A DNA stretch of 64,000 nt from Desarmillaria ectypa (Eukaryota > Basidiomycota > Agaricomycetes > Agaricales > Physalacriaceae). Below the pieces are notes generated by a model. It was not told where the DNA came from, searched no databases, and saw only the letters and a program-made list of their open reading frames with translations. This document shows, piece after piece, positions 35,195-46,054 of the stretch. Both the position numbers and the translations under genes were made by a program. The DNA lies in contig JAUDYN010000006.1 of assembly GCA_030407005.1 (NCBI GenBank), positions 2,604,001-2,668,000 on the forward strand, in the 5' to 3' direction. How positions within the stretch are numbered: position 1 is the stretch's first letter; each line of letters starts with the position of its first letter.

Positions 35195-35480
35195 AGAAAA
35201 TTCTGTTGCTGCGTGGAAAGTATAGCGCTGCTACCAGGGCTCTGGGCCAGTATCCACGGAGCTGGGACGAGCGCTTCTATCTCTTTATTCCTTTCACAGG
35301 CTGTCGAGGAATGTTCTAGCGAGTAGACATGAAGATCGGCCTTCACATGGAAGGTGAGTCCACTGCCATAGAATATGTATACCTTCTGGTGACGGACTAC
35401 GGTTATAGCTTGAGGCTTCTGTGAAAGAAACGAATTTGATCCCGCAGGCGCTGCGCGCCTGGCTGTATTATTCATCTACA
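35195..35480 (+). pseudogene. remnant of a second GH16-like gene plus its downstream flank
   Basis: The string gacatgaagatcggccttca (35328) matches gatgtgaagatcgactttta of the intact gene (33957). The preceding ttcacaggctgtcgagg matches the exon acceptor ttcacaggcggttgagg (33777). Directly after, the sequence jumps to the 3' flank repeat (35366-35480 against 34476-34590). Thus the last part of the gene was deleted. No open frame remains. Confidence 0.65.
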
Positions 35481-36048
35481 GATCGTCCACCCCATATCTT
35501 CCTATAGGTCCATATAGAGTCAAGGTGCTTGAAAAATTTCTGGGCTATCAGTTGATACGCGAGCATAGCATTTCCTTATTTGAAGAATGGTGTGTATCTT
35601 CCTTACCCGAAGAAAGGAAGCGTTCCAATGCTGAAAAAGCCACTGTTATCTTGACAAGTGTCTAAATTGTAAAGAACAGAAATGTATGACCAATGTACCC
35701 GCCCAGCAAGATGAGCCTCGCAAGATTTCGAGTCAGATGCAGCAAGTTCTTCGATCGTGATGCGTGCGCCGTGAAGAGTTTATCATTCTGCGTTCCAGTC
35801 AAGTCGCCAGCGGACAGAGGAAGGAAGCGTCTGAGAGAACATCAAAATTTCATAGAGTTGCAGATATCCATCCTGTATATCGAAGAAAATTGGGGCTTGG
35901 CAGGCCGTTGACCATGCGATGGACGTGACTGTCGCCCGTGAAGATTACGATAGGGGCCTTTCTGCCATATATAGGTCGTGCGAAAAAAATATGCTGGACG
36001 CGCGTCGCGTTCACCAGCGATCAGCTTGCCCGTCACCTTTATACTACG
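35481..36048. other. intergenic, promoter side of RPN1
   Basis: No gene recognised. The last 100 bases should hold the RPN1 5' UTR. Confidence 0.4.
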
Positions 36049-39000
36049 ATGTCAGTTCCGACAGACTTTGCTATTTCTGTTCCGTCTGAAGATCCACAAA
36101 AGAAGAAGAAGGACGAGAAAGATGGTGAAAAGGATAAGCAGGAAGGTTCGTCGAAACTGAAGGACGGGAAGGAGGAGGAAGGGGAAGAGCTGGTATGTTT
36201 CTATCTCCTCCACCCCCCAACAGGACCTGAGATTTTATTTTGCAGTCAGAAGAAGACATTCAGCTGCGGACTGAGCTGGAAATGCTTGTTGAACGATTGA
36301 AGGTGCGATTCGTTCATTGCTAGGTCGTCCGTGTCACTTCACTCAGTAGATAGGAACCGAATACCGACCTCTATCAACCAGCCCTGGAGACGCTCAGGAC
36401 ACTCATCAGGACCTCTACTTCATCGATGACATCTGTCCCAAAACCTCTCAAATTTCTTCGCCCACATTACCCTGAACTCCAAAAGCTGTATGATACATGG
36501 CCTGCGTCCGAGGACAAGGTGCGCATTTTTTCAGTACCTTTTCATACCATTGAAATGATTTCCATCCTTGCAGAGCTTGTTTGCAGACATTATGTCTGTT
36601 CTTGCTATGACATATTCGGACACGCAACCTCGAGGCACCCTCCGTTATCGTCTTCTATCGGCTTCTCTACGTCCAGCTAATTCTCCTCTCGCCGACCCAG
36701 GAACTTGGGGCCATGAATATGTTCGCCATCTTGCGGCAGAGTTGGGTGAAGAGTTTGTAGCACAAGAGCAAGGAGATCTCGAACCACTAGAGAAAGGTAA
36801 GGAGAAGAAAGAGCCCATTGGCACCATTGAACAGCTACGTGCCATTGGAAGAGAGTGTGCTACCTTTCTCCTTGCCCACAACGCTGAGCCCGATGCTGTC
36901 GATCTTTTGGAGGAACTGGAAATCGTGGACCAGATTGCAGATCTGGTGGACGACAATACTTATGGACGAGTGTGTCAGTATATGGTTCGGTGCGTCTCAC
37001 CTTCATTCCTTCATAATCGGTTCTTAATCTGTCGTTTGTAGGTGTGTAAACCTCCTCCCTCCACCCGATGACACATCGTTCTTGCAAACAGCACATACTA
37101 TATATGTGCAACAACACAAGTTCCCTGAAGCTCTTGCTTTAGCAATTCGGTTGGGTGACCCGATCCTTGTGCGAGAAGACTTTAATGCTCCAGGAAATCC
37201 GTACGCTCGTCTTATTCTAGTCATTGACGGCTCGTGCCTAAATATACGTTGTAGTCTAATGAAACGACAACTGGCGTTCCTACTTGCGCGAGCGCAAGTT
37301 CCTTTGGACTGGCTTAAACCATCCAGTGAAGTGGGTGAGGGCGAAGACATCGACCTGGACGAGCTACCCGAAGATCTCGTAGAGTGTCTAAGCAACACCC
37401 GTTTAAGCTCCCATTTCCGGGAATTTGGTAAAGAACTTGGTGTTTTGGATCCAAAGAGTCTCGAGGATGTCTATAAGACGCATCTTGAGCACACGCGTAA
37501 GCTCCAGACGCGTGATAGTGACTAGACGGTGCTAATCCTTTATTAGGACCTGGGACCCAACCTAATGTGGATTCTGCTCGTGCTAACTTGGCTGGGACGT
37601 TTGTTAACGCGTTCGTTAATGCTGGGTTTGGAAACGACAAACTCATGGTAGAGGCCGAAGAGGGTAACAGCTGGATTTACAAGAACAAAGACCATGGTAA
37701 GCATTTAAAAAGTTTTTTTAGTTATACGTACTGAATTGTGGTAGGCATGATGAGCGCTGCCGCTTCCCTTGGCTTGAGCTTGCTATGGGATACTGACCTG
37801 GGTCTTACTCATATTGATAAGTATACGTATTCGTCGGAGGAGTATATCAAGGTACACTCTCATTTTCTCAGCAACTATCAAGCTGATGTTTTTTCCCAGG
37901 CTGGTGCACTTTTCGCCACTGGTCTTCTGAATTGCGGTATTCGAACAGAAGCAGATGCTGCCATGGCCCTTCTCGGAGAGTACGTGGAAAACAAGTCTCT
38001 ATCCCTCAAAACCAGCGCTATAATGGGTCTCGGAATGGCCTACGCGGGGTCACACCGAGAAGATATCCTGGACTCATTACAACCTCATATATCGGACGAC
38101 AGTGCGACTATGGAACTTGCCAGTCTTACCGCGTTATCTCTTGGATTCATCTTTGTCGGCAGTGGGAATGGCGACTTGACCGGGACAATCCTGCAGACGC
38201 TGATGGAGAGGGCCGAAAGGGAAGACAAGGGCTTAGATGAAAAATGGGGCAAATTCTTCGCACTAGGTCTAGGGTTACTGTATCTTGGTGAGCCATTGGT
38301 GCCATCTGTCAATATTCTATCTGACACTTTTATAGGCTTGCAAGATCAGTCCGATGCCACAATAGAAACGCTCAAAGCTATTGATCACCCGCTGTCCAAA
38401 ACCGCGCAAATTATTGTCGAAGCCTGTGCCTTCGCTGGAACCGGAAATGTGCTCAAGGTTCAGGGGATGCTCCATCAATGTGATGAACACATTGTGCCTA
38501 TCAAGGAAGAGAAGAAGGAGGACGATAGCAAAGAAAACAAAGAAGAGACCAAGGAGGAAACTAAACCCGATGACACCTTCCAGGCCTTCGCTGTCATTGG
38601 TGTCGCTCTCATCTCGATGGGTGAAGACATTGGTGCTGAAATGTCACTAAGGCAGTTTAACCACCTGGTAAGATCGACGTATTTTCTTGTTCAGTCACGC
38701 CCCGCTCATGCATCATCCAGATGCATTACGGTGAACCAATAATACGGAAAGCCGTCCCTCTTGCTATCGGTCTTGTCAGCGCATCAAATCCTCAGCTCCC
38801 CATCCTCGATACCCTTTCAAAGTACAGTCACGACAATGACCTTCAGGTCGCGCTTAACGCTATCTTTGCGATGGGTCTTGTTGGCGCCGGCACGAACAAT
38901 GCGCGCTTAGCCCAGATGCTGCGTCAACTGGCTGGATATTACCATAAAGAACCCGACTGTCTATTCATGGTGCGGATAGCGCAGGGTCTCGTTCATATGG

Positions 39001-39532
39001 GCAAGGGAACCATTGGCATCAATCCCTTCTTCTCAGATCGGAGTATCATGAGTCGACCTGCTGTTGCTGGTTTGTTGGCCACACTAACGGCATTCACTGA
39101 TTCGAAAGGATGTACGTTCGCCAAGTTTATTCATTAAGCACGAGACTGACCATTCTACTAGTCATTCTTGACAAATACCATTGGATGTTATACTTCCTCA
39201 CGCCCGCAATGTATCCTCGCTTCTTGATCACACTAGACGAGGAACTCAATAGCACTCCTGTGACAGTTCGTGTTGGTCAGGTGAGTTTTGTCACTTTTCT
39301 ATAACTGTATCTATTCACCGACACCTTCCAGGCTGTCGATGTCGTTGGACAAGCCGGAAAGCCCCGAACCATCTCTGGCTTCCAGACTCACCAAACGCCA
39401 GTGCGGCTGGGAACGATCGAGCGTGCTGAGCTTGCAACAGAGGAGTTCATACCTTTTGCCCACGTACTAGAAGGTTTCGTGATATTGCAGAAGAACCCTG
39501 GCTGGGAGAAGGAAGATAAAATGGACATATGA
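36049..39532 (+). CDS. RPN1: 26S proteasome regulatory subunit RPN1 (PSMD2)
   Basis: Rpn1 is the scaffold of the 19S base that holds ubiquitin-like shuttle receptors and Ubp6. The start [20 protein letters not shown] leads through a charged N-terminus to [20 protein letters not shown] and [20 protein letters not shown]. The body has the expected landmarks: [57 protein letters not shown], then proteasome/cyclosome repeats ([60 protein letters not shown], [20 protein letters not shown]) and the end [20 protein letters not shown]. The intron after the EHT segment is best read as 50 nt (37502-37551, branch-like tgctaat), which gives [18 protein letters not shown]. About ten introns; apparently intact. 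Confidence 0.95.
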
Positions 39533-40099
39533 TGGTTTTTCGTAGATAGCGCAAATCTAATGAATTATTCACTCCCCAATCGTGGTTCAGACTATATTCA
39601 CGGATGTGTATGAGAAAACGTAACGAATAGTGCTAACTGGTGGTTCTGTGACATACATAGGAAAGCCCAATGGAAAGGAGGTAGAGGTGGATAATGTATA
39701 TTATATACAATGGGTGGTGGTGGTGGTGGTGGTTGGGCATGGCGAAGGGAGATGTGTCGACAACATTTACCAATAAAAACAAATCGAGCGCAAGGCAAAA
39801 AATGGATTCAAGGTCGGGAGCCAGAAAGGTCCGTGCTGGTATACATAGATGAAAGATATGGAACAACGCCAAACCCACAGCGGAGAGTACAACGAACGGA
39901 TCTAAGGAGATAGCGTGAACAGAAAGGGACAGCCTATCGGCGACAGGGACAGGAAGCGATGCAAATGAATAAGATAGTGGGAGTTGAACGCGTTGATTGG
40001 GATTAGATATGGTATGCGACGGGGAGATGCCAAAATTGAATGCCAGAGTGGAAACCATATAATGGTAATAAAGCCGCAAGAAACGGGTAAGGGTTATCC
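39533..40099. other. convergent 3' region of RPN1 and the B-type cyclin
   Basis: Holds both 3' UTRs and a (ggt) run at 39712-39734. Translated on the minus strand the run gives a His stretch, but no real protein is apparent. Confidence 0.5.
39712..39734. repeat. (ggt)n microsatellite
   Basis: Seven ggt units in a row in the region between the two convergent genes. Confidence 0.85.
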
Positions 40100-41968
40100 T
40101 TATGCCTTTTGTGCAAGCAAATGTGCATTCACTACCGCCTCTTCTTTGGCGAGTTCATCCGTCGCGCGCTGTTCCCGGATTGCTACTTTTAGTTCCGGTA
40201 GCACTTTCTGCAGCTCGACCTGCGAGCCTTCCGGCCATCGATCCAATGCCCAAGTTCGAAGATAGACACTAGCCTTTGTAAACGCTATCAAAAACTGACC
40301 AGATATGATCAAGAAAAGAGGCCTACTTTCATGTTTTGTTTACGAGCAAACTTCTTGTAGAACTGCTCATGGCGGACAGGCTTAAGAATGTAATTCAACA
40401 TTAAGTTAGCCGTTGGTATGATTTCGCTCTGTGAGTATGTCGAGTAATGAGCCAAATTAGGGGTCTAGTGTAACCGTTATCAGCAACGCGACGAATTGGA
40501 AATCAAACTGACTTACCCAATCTTCCATGTTCAACGCTAGCCGCGCCAACCACATTGCTGCAGCGGCCAATAACGACGGTGGTGCCGCGAGTAACCGCCA
40601 CTCCATGCATCCAATCTCTAACAGGTACTTCCCCAAAGTGCGGACTCGAACATTGTAATCGTCGGCTTTACTTATCCGCCTCAGGAAATGCATGGGGTTG
40701 GGATGATTCAAGTTGTAGTCCAACGTCTTCAGGATGTACCGTTCAGCTTGGAACATCTGCGCTTCGGTATATGTGCCGTCTGTGAGCGTGACGAAATCGG
40801 AAGCAGAAGGTGCGACAGTCTCTTCGTACTTGGCCGCAATGAACATGCACGTTATACCCACTAGCTGGAACTTTACGAGGGAGCAAACACGCAGCGACAT
40901 GAAGCGATCCATGATGTTCGTGCAGAGATGGAATGTCTCCGAGTTGAGGCGGCATCGAGCATGTACGCTAATAAGCCAGTCCAAAAGGATTCCGCGCATC
41001 CGCCATGAGAGTTCTTTATGTGTTTGCATGTAGTTCGGATTGGGCATGGTTAAGGCCTGTGAAAATGCGTCAAGCCAAAGAACAAAACAAGAAGGTACAG
41101 ACGTACCTCAATATCCTTCAGGTGTTGGAAGATTTCAACAACATACTCATTGACCATCAGGGGATCGTCCCCATCATCGGCGTCTAAATCATCCCACTCG
41201 TTGCCATCAGGATCGGCTTCTGGTTCGAATTCGAAGAGTTGGACGTCTTCAAATCCATCAGCTTCAGCATCTTCGTCCCTCTGTGCCTCTGCCTCTGCAG
41301 ACTGCGTATCGACGGGGACCTCAGGCGCGTCAGACGACGTTCTCTGTCTTTTAACGACCCGATGATCTTCTGCGTCATCATTGGGATGTAGTAGAGTGCG
41401 ACTGGGCTGAGCAGAAGGACGGTTCCTTTGCCTAGTGGAGCGAGAACGCTCAGCGGGCGGTGATATAACCATGGCATGATCATCATGGACTTTGACCCCT
41501 TCTGGCTCCTCTTTGACGTCCTCCAGGTCATGATGAACTTTGACAACGTTTTGCCTGGTCGAGGCGATCGTTCGCAGCGGCTGGCGAGGTGCAGGTTTGG
41601 CTTTACTGATGGCAACACCATCGAACTTTTTCGATGCGACATCCTTTCCTTTCTCCCTCACCGGTCGGCTGGGTCGATTGATGTTGTTGGTGACGAGAGA
41701 GGTGACCTCTGTGAGAACTTCGCGTTTCCTCTTGCCAGCAGGAGCCTCCTTCACGTCACCAATGGACTTCGCCTTCGAGACAACGTTTTGAGAAACTGAT
41801 GAAAGGGGTTTCGCGCGAGAGGAAATTCGTGATGGACGAGCATGTGCGTTTTCGTTATCCTTGGCGGTCGTGCGGGTAGTTCGCAACGTTCTCCGTACCT
41901 TACCAGACTGTCAGCCACCTCACACTCGCGAAGAGAAAACGGAAAGAGCGTACAGGAATTGTGGACAT
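40100..41968 (-). CDS. B-type cyclin
   Basis: It activates the Cdk1 kinase for entry into and passage through mitosis. The tiny first exon MSTIP splices to SGKVRRTLRTTRTTAKDNEN. The basic N-terminal third is disordered, followed by an acidic segment (EFEPEADPDGNEWDDLDAD). YVVEIFQHLKDIE joins over an intron to ALTMPNPNYMQTHKEL. The cyclin box then runs WRMRGILLDWLISVHARCRL, LCTNIMDRFMSLR, LVGITCMFIAAKYEETVAPS, YILKTLDYNLNHPNPMHFLR and YLLEIGCMEWRLLAAPPSLL, with the C-terminal fold in LAHYSTYSQSEIIPTANLML. RGILLDWL and the Lys/Glu pair of AAKYEE are the signature of mitotic cyclins. A clear destruction box (RxxLxxxxN) is not obvious; candidates lie in the N-terminal third. CLB orthology is inferred. 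Confidence 0.93.
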
Positions 41969-43930
41969 GATAGCTGGATATCTGCGCGCCTTTTACTGCT
42001 ACGAGCCACTGGTAAAGGGAGGGACTGGAAATAACGAGAGCAAATGGTGGTGGGTGACAATAAGTCCAGAATAATCGGCTGCCCTTTTTCCGAAATAGTC
42101 TGAACACCACGTGATCGTTTTTCTAAATAGATCCAAATAATAGCGACGCGCCAGCACGTGCAGGATTCCGGACCGAGAACAAGTCGGTAACACCACTCCC
42201 TTGCAAGACATTATTTTCTGAGACTCGGGTGTTCCATTTTTTTTTTGTGGCTGCTTTCTCAAACTTTCATGCAAGTACAGTTATGATACAAGTCAAAAAT
42301 GTATATTAACTGCCTTTTTTTAGTGACCGTTCATCGTTCCAGTATCCCTTTCAGATAAAAATGCTTGTAAAATGCTCGCGAGGTGATATAGAAGTTACGA
42401 CGGTCCGTTATCCCGGCAGAAGAAGAACATGTGTTATTGGATGCGAAGCTCAATCCTGGCTCGAAGAATGAATCCATCAAGATCATCAGCGAGCCAATCT
42501 GTAAGTTTTCTCTCGAGGTATGCATTTTGTAATGTCCCTACCAAGCAGGAAATAATCATATAGTACCCAAGTAGAGTTCTGCACTGTCACTGAAGTTACT
42601 GGTTCCAGTGTTCTACTGTATTGGAGTGGGTACGTCACCTTGTCGTCTTCCTAAAGCGTCATGAATCAGCGATATCTCTACGGCAGCGACAGTTTCCACA
42701 GTAACGGTTCAGTACTCAACACTCCAGTTGTATATACGCATCAGACAACTTCGAATGAGGACCCACCTGTTTCTACCGCCTTATCCTTGTCTCCTCCTGC
42801 ATCTTTCAATGGCCCTCATCTCTATGTCTTCCTTTAGTCCTGCTCCTTCCAAGCAGCTTTTGGACACTATGAGCCTAACGATCTTCCTATTTTCCTCCTT
42901 TCTCTGAGGACGTCAGGAATACGACCAGGTTCATTTGTGACATTTCGAACGCCACCCACGAAGTACGCTCTGCGTTCTCGGCGCCTCTGATGCATCGATA
43001 CATGCTATTGTGAATCTGTTTCGCTGCTGCTCCTTAAGTTCATTGCATCTTTCTCGCGCCTTTGACTTCGGCCATTTCATATGTCTTGGTCAATTGTTCT
43101 CTTGCCTCTCGAGTTTATCGTTTCATATCCAGAGCTTAGAGAACACACACATCGGCGATTTTGAGATGGGTCATCGCATCTTACATGCTTACACCTCTAC
43201 AGTGAGCGTCCCGATTTGATGATGTTCCAACTGTTTATACCTCGTAGTTCAGCTACAGCGGATGTTATAGGGTCCGACCGGTCTTGCTGAAAGGCATCAT
43301 CGACTTTGAAGAGAACGTAAAGAAGAATCCGAGTCAACGCGATTCGATAAGCCATATTTCGTCCCTGGGAGAGCGCGGAGACCATAAGTACGTTTTGCCA
43401 GCTGAGGGAGTCAGTAAAGCCGTAACTTCATAGCTAGAGGCGTGAAGGCTGGCGGAACGGGTAGAGAACATCACGTCTCTTTTCTCCGGAATATTCTGGC
43501 ATGAATTGAACATAGATTCAAGGATTGTATAGCTTAAGCAAAGCTTGTCCAATACTTTGGGTTTTTCCCTCCATCCGCAGTCAGAGATATACTTTCCCGC
43601 CCGCCTCTGGTAACCTGCGGCGCGCGCTCATAAAATCGTAGTGAATTGTGTTGAGAGTCAAGTGCCGGCGAAATTGTAAAATATTACTTTCTTTAATGAC
43701 TGACTCATTTCTCCCCATTATGTGAGAATTCATTCATGCATGAGAAACATCAAGAGAATTTGATTGTAATGTGTTTATCACCGCCTTGTGAGAAACAAAG
43801 GCAATGGGCAGGTGGTTGGTGGTCAGTGCGGTGGCAGTACTGTCACCAGTACCTTGCGGACTTTGAACAATTACAGTCAAAAGCTGTCAATTTTCAAACC
43901 TTCACCTATTCTTTTCCCCTCTCCATCACC
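41969..43930. other. large intergenic region, no gene recognised
   Basis: The left end is the cyclin promoter. A T-run occurs at 42237-42246. The part at 42780-43180 is pyrimidine-rich (ccttatccttgtctcctcct) with no persuasive frame. I found no tRNA fold or repeat. Confidence 0.45.
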
Positions 43931-45408
43931 ATGCCTGGATATCGTCTGGAATATGCTTCATCCAACCGCGCTAAATGTAAAGGTACTTAATTTCGTTGTT
44001 ATTTCCTCACTTCATGCTGATTGTTGATGTGGTTGCAGGTCCCAAGCCCTGTGCCGGTGAGTCCCCAACTGCTCAAGTTGATTCCATAGCTAACCATCGC
44101 GTACAGGGAGTGTTATCTCGAAAGGAACGATGCGTTTTGGCACGACTGTGGAGTTCCAAGGGAAACAGTCATTGTAGGTCGCGCTGTCTCACTATCAACG
44201 GACGCGTCTCACAGCCTTAATCGCAGCGCCTGGCGTCACTGGGGATGTGTGACGAAGAAAGTTCTCTCAAATGTCAAGGAACAATTCTCGAAGGCATCTG
44301 AAGTGGATGGTTACGATGATATGAAGCCTGAAGACCAAGCCAAAGTCGATAAGGCCTGGGAAGACGGCCAAGTCGCGGATGAAGACATCCCAGAGACGGC
44401 CAGGAAGGCTGAAGGTGAGCCCGAAGAGGAGGAGGAAGAGGAGAAACCGAAGAAGGCCAGAGGCAAGAAGAAGGCAGAGGATGGCGAGGAAAAGCCCAAG
44501 AAGCCGAGGGCACCTAGGGCTAAGGTATGTGGCGCAGATGTTGTCTTCTCCATATCCTGACTGGTTTCTTTTCTGTAGAAAGCTGCTAAAGCAGATGAAG
44601 ATGCAGAAGAAGACACTGAAGAGAAGCCTAAGAAAAAGCGCGCACCCCCCAAGGTAGCTATGACGATGATGCTTTATTTTCTCATAATTGACTTCCTCGA
44701 TTCAGAAAGCCAAGGAAACTGAAGAAGAGGATGAAGAGGAGGCACCAAAGAAGAAACGCGCAACCAAGGTTTGCCTTTTTTTCATCGCTGGGTTCATGTC
44801 ATCTGAATCAGTCCTTATCAGAAAGCGAAAGAGGAGTCAGATGGTGACGATGCAGAGGAGGAGGCACCCAAGAAGAAACGAGCAGCGAAGCCCAAGGCGG
44901 CCCCCAAGAAACGAGCAACGAAGAAAAAGGTAAATCTGCCGCTCGACAGTGATACACCTGTTAAACCTATGATCCAGGTCGACGACGAGGAATCTGGCGA
45001 AGACTTTTCCAAGGATGTTGACGCTGTTGAGGGTGGTGATGACAGCGAGGTGGAACCTGAGGACACTCCCAAGAAGAAGGCTCCCGCTAAGAAGCCCGCC
45101 TCGAAGAAGGGCAAGAAGAGCACCGAAAAGGTATGCACTCACCCAGATCTGCTCCAGCATCCATTGACCATCTCTTCAGGATGATATATCTGCAGATGAG
45201 GAGGGCGATGCTAGCGATGCTGAAGCGGGCAAGAAGAGAAAGGTATACGCTGTCAGTCTATCGTGTTGATAGTGAACTCATAAAATAATTGCAGAAACCT
45301 GCCTCCAAGACCGCCTCCAAACCAGTTTCTAAGAAAGCCAAGGCCGCCCCACGACCAAAGAAGAGCAAGGCCGTTATTGAAGACGAGGGAGAAGCCATGG
45401 ATGAATGA
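43931..45408 (+). CDS. PARP-type zinc-finger protein with a Lys/Glu-rich tail
   Basis: The exons splice to MPGYRLEYASSNRAKCKGPK, PCAG, GSVISKGTMRFGTTVEFQGK, then AWRHWGCVTKKVLSN. This is one PARP-type zinc finger with ligands C-x2-C (KCKGPKPC) and H-x2-C (HWGC). In PARP1 and DNA ligase III such fingers bind DNA breaks. The rest is a chain of short exons, each coding an acidic run followed by KKKRA-type basic runs (for example EEAPKKKRATK, KAKEESDGDDAEEEAPKKKR, KAPAKKPASKKGKKSTEK). It ends KSKAVIEDEGEAMDE. No polymerase catalytic domain follows, so this is not a PARP enzyme. A nuclear, DNA- or chromatin-associated role is inferred from the finger and the histone-H1-like basic tail. Confidence 0.9.
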
Positions 45409-46054
45409 GTTATTGATTCGCGATCGCTGGATACCCTCGTGCTGTAATTTCTGGACTGCTTATTTTTTCTCTCTCCTGCTGTAGTGTTTTATATGTCTGC
45501 GTTCGTGTTTATGTGTGCAATGGCTAATGGTCTGATAATTCCTTTTTTTTCTCTGCTGTTAGACAGCGCGCACACGTGATGATATCGCGTTCTTGGTTTG
45601 ACGTTCGATACAAAGATCAAATATCAGTTTCGTGCCTTCGCAGTATTTCCTTCTGATCTACCCAAATTGAAATTGAGACTTTGCTCAACCAATGTCGTCG
45701 TTTTCATGTCCAGGCTTACTAAGTATTAGTTGTTGCTGATAGTTGTCAGAGGGAGATGCTATAGCAGGATGAAGGGCCGTGCCTTTGAAAGTGTGGAACT
45801 CGTGAGACAAGTTAGGGGTGGCTCAAATTATGAAGTGGTCGAAGTGAACTTCAGAAAGACGAAGCGACTTCGAAAGCGGAAAAATCAAAGTTCCTCTATC
45901 AACGTGACGTTTGTGGTGCAGGCGCTCGTATACAAGGTCAAAGACGAGAGTTCATCTTTACAACGTTGAACTGTCTCAATCCAAACAGAACTATATCGAT
46001 ATAAATTATTACGTGGTCAACGTCTAAGCAGTCCACATCAATCAACTCTATAGA
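45409..46054. other. convergent intergenic region, nothing recognised
   Basis: 3' UTRs of the zinc-finger gene (+) and NAA15 (-). A T-run (ttcctttttttt) is at 45540-45551. The small frame at 45730-45969 resembles nothing. Confidence 0.45.

Noticed and set aside
37502..37530. A 29 nt intron in RPN1
   Set aside because: A donor at 37502 with the first ag gives a 29 nt intron and extra residues. The next ag, 50 nt away and preceded by a branch-like tgctaat, gives the normal family sequence.
39633..40079. 148-codon minus-strand frame with a His run
   Set aside because: The His run is the (ggt)n microsatellite read backwards. The region is the joint 3' UTR of two convergent genes.
44274..45160. 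Long antisense frames opposite the PARP-finger gene (Ser, Phe and Leu-rich)
   Set aside because: They mirror the Lys/Glu-rich exons on the plus strand. The plus-strand exons have matching splice phases and a real zinc finger.
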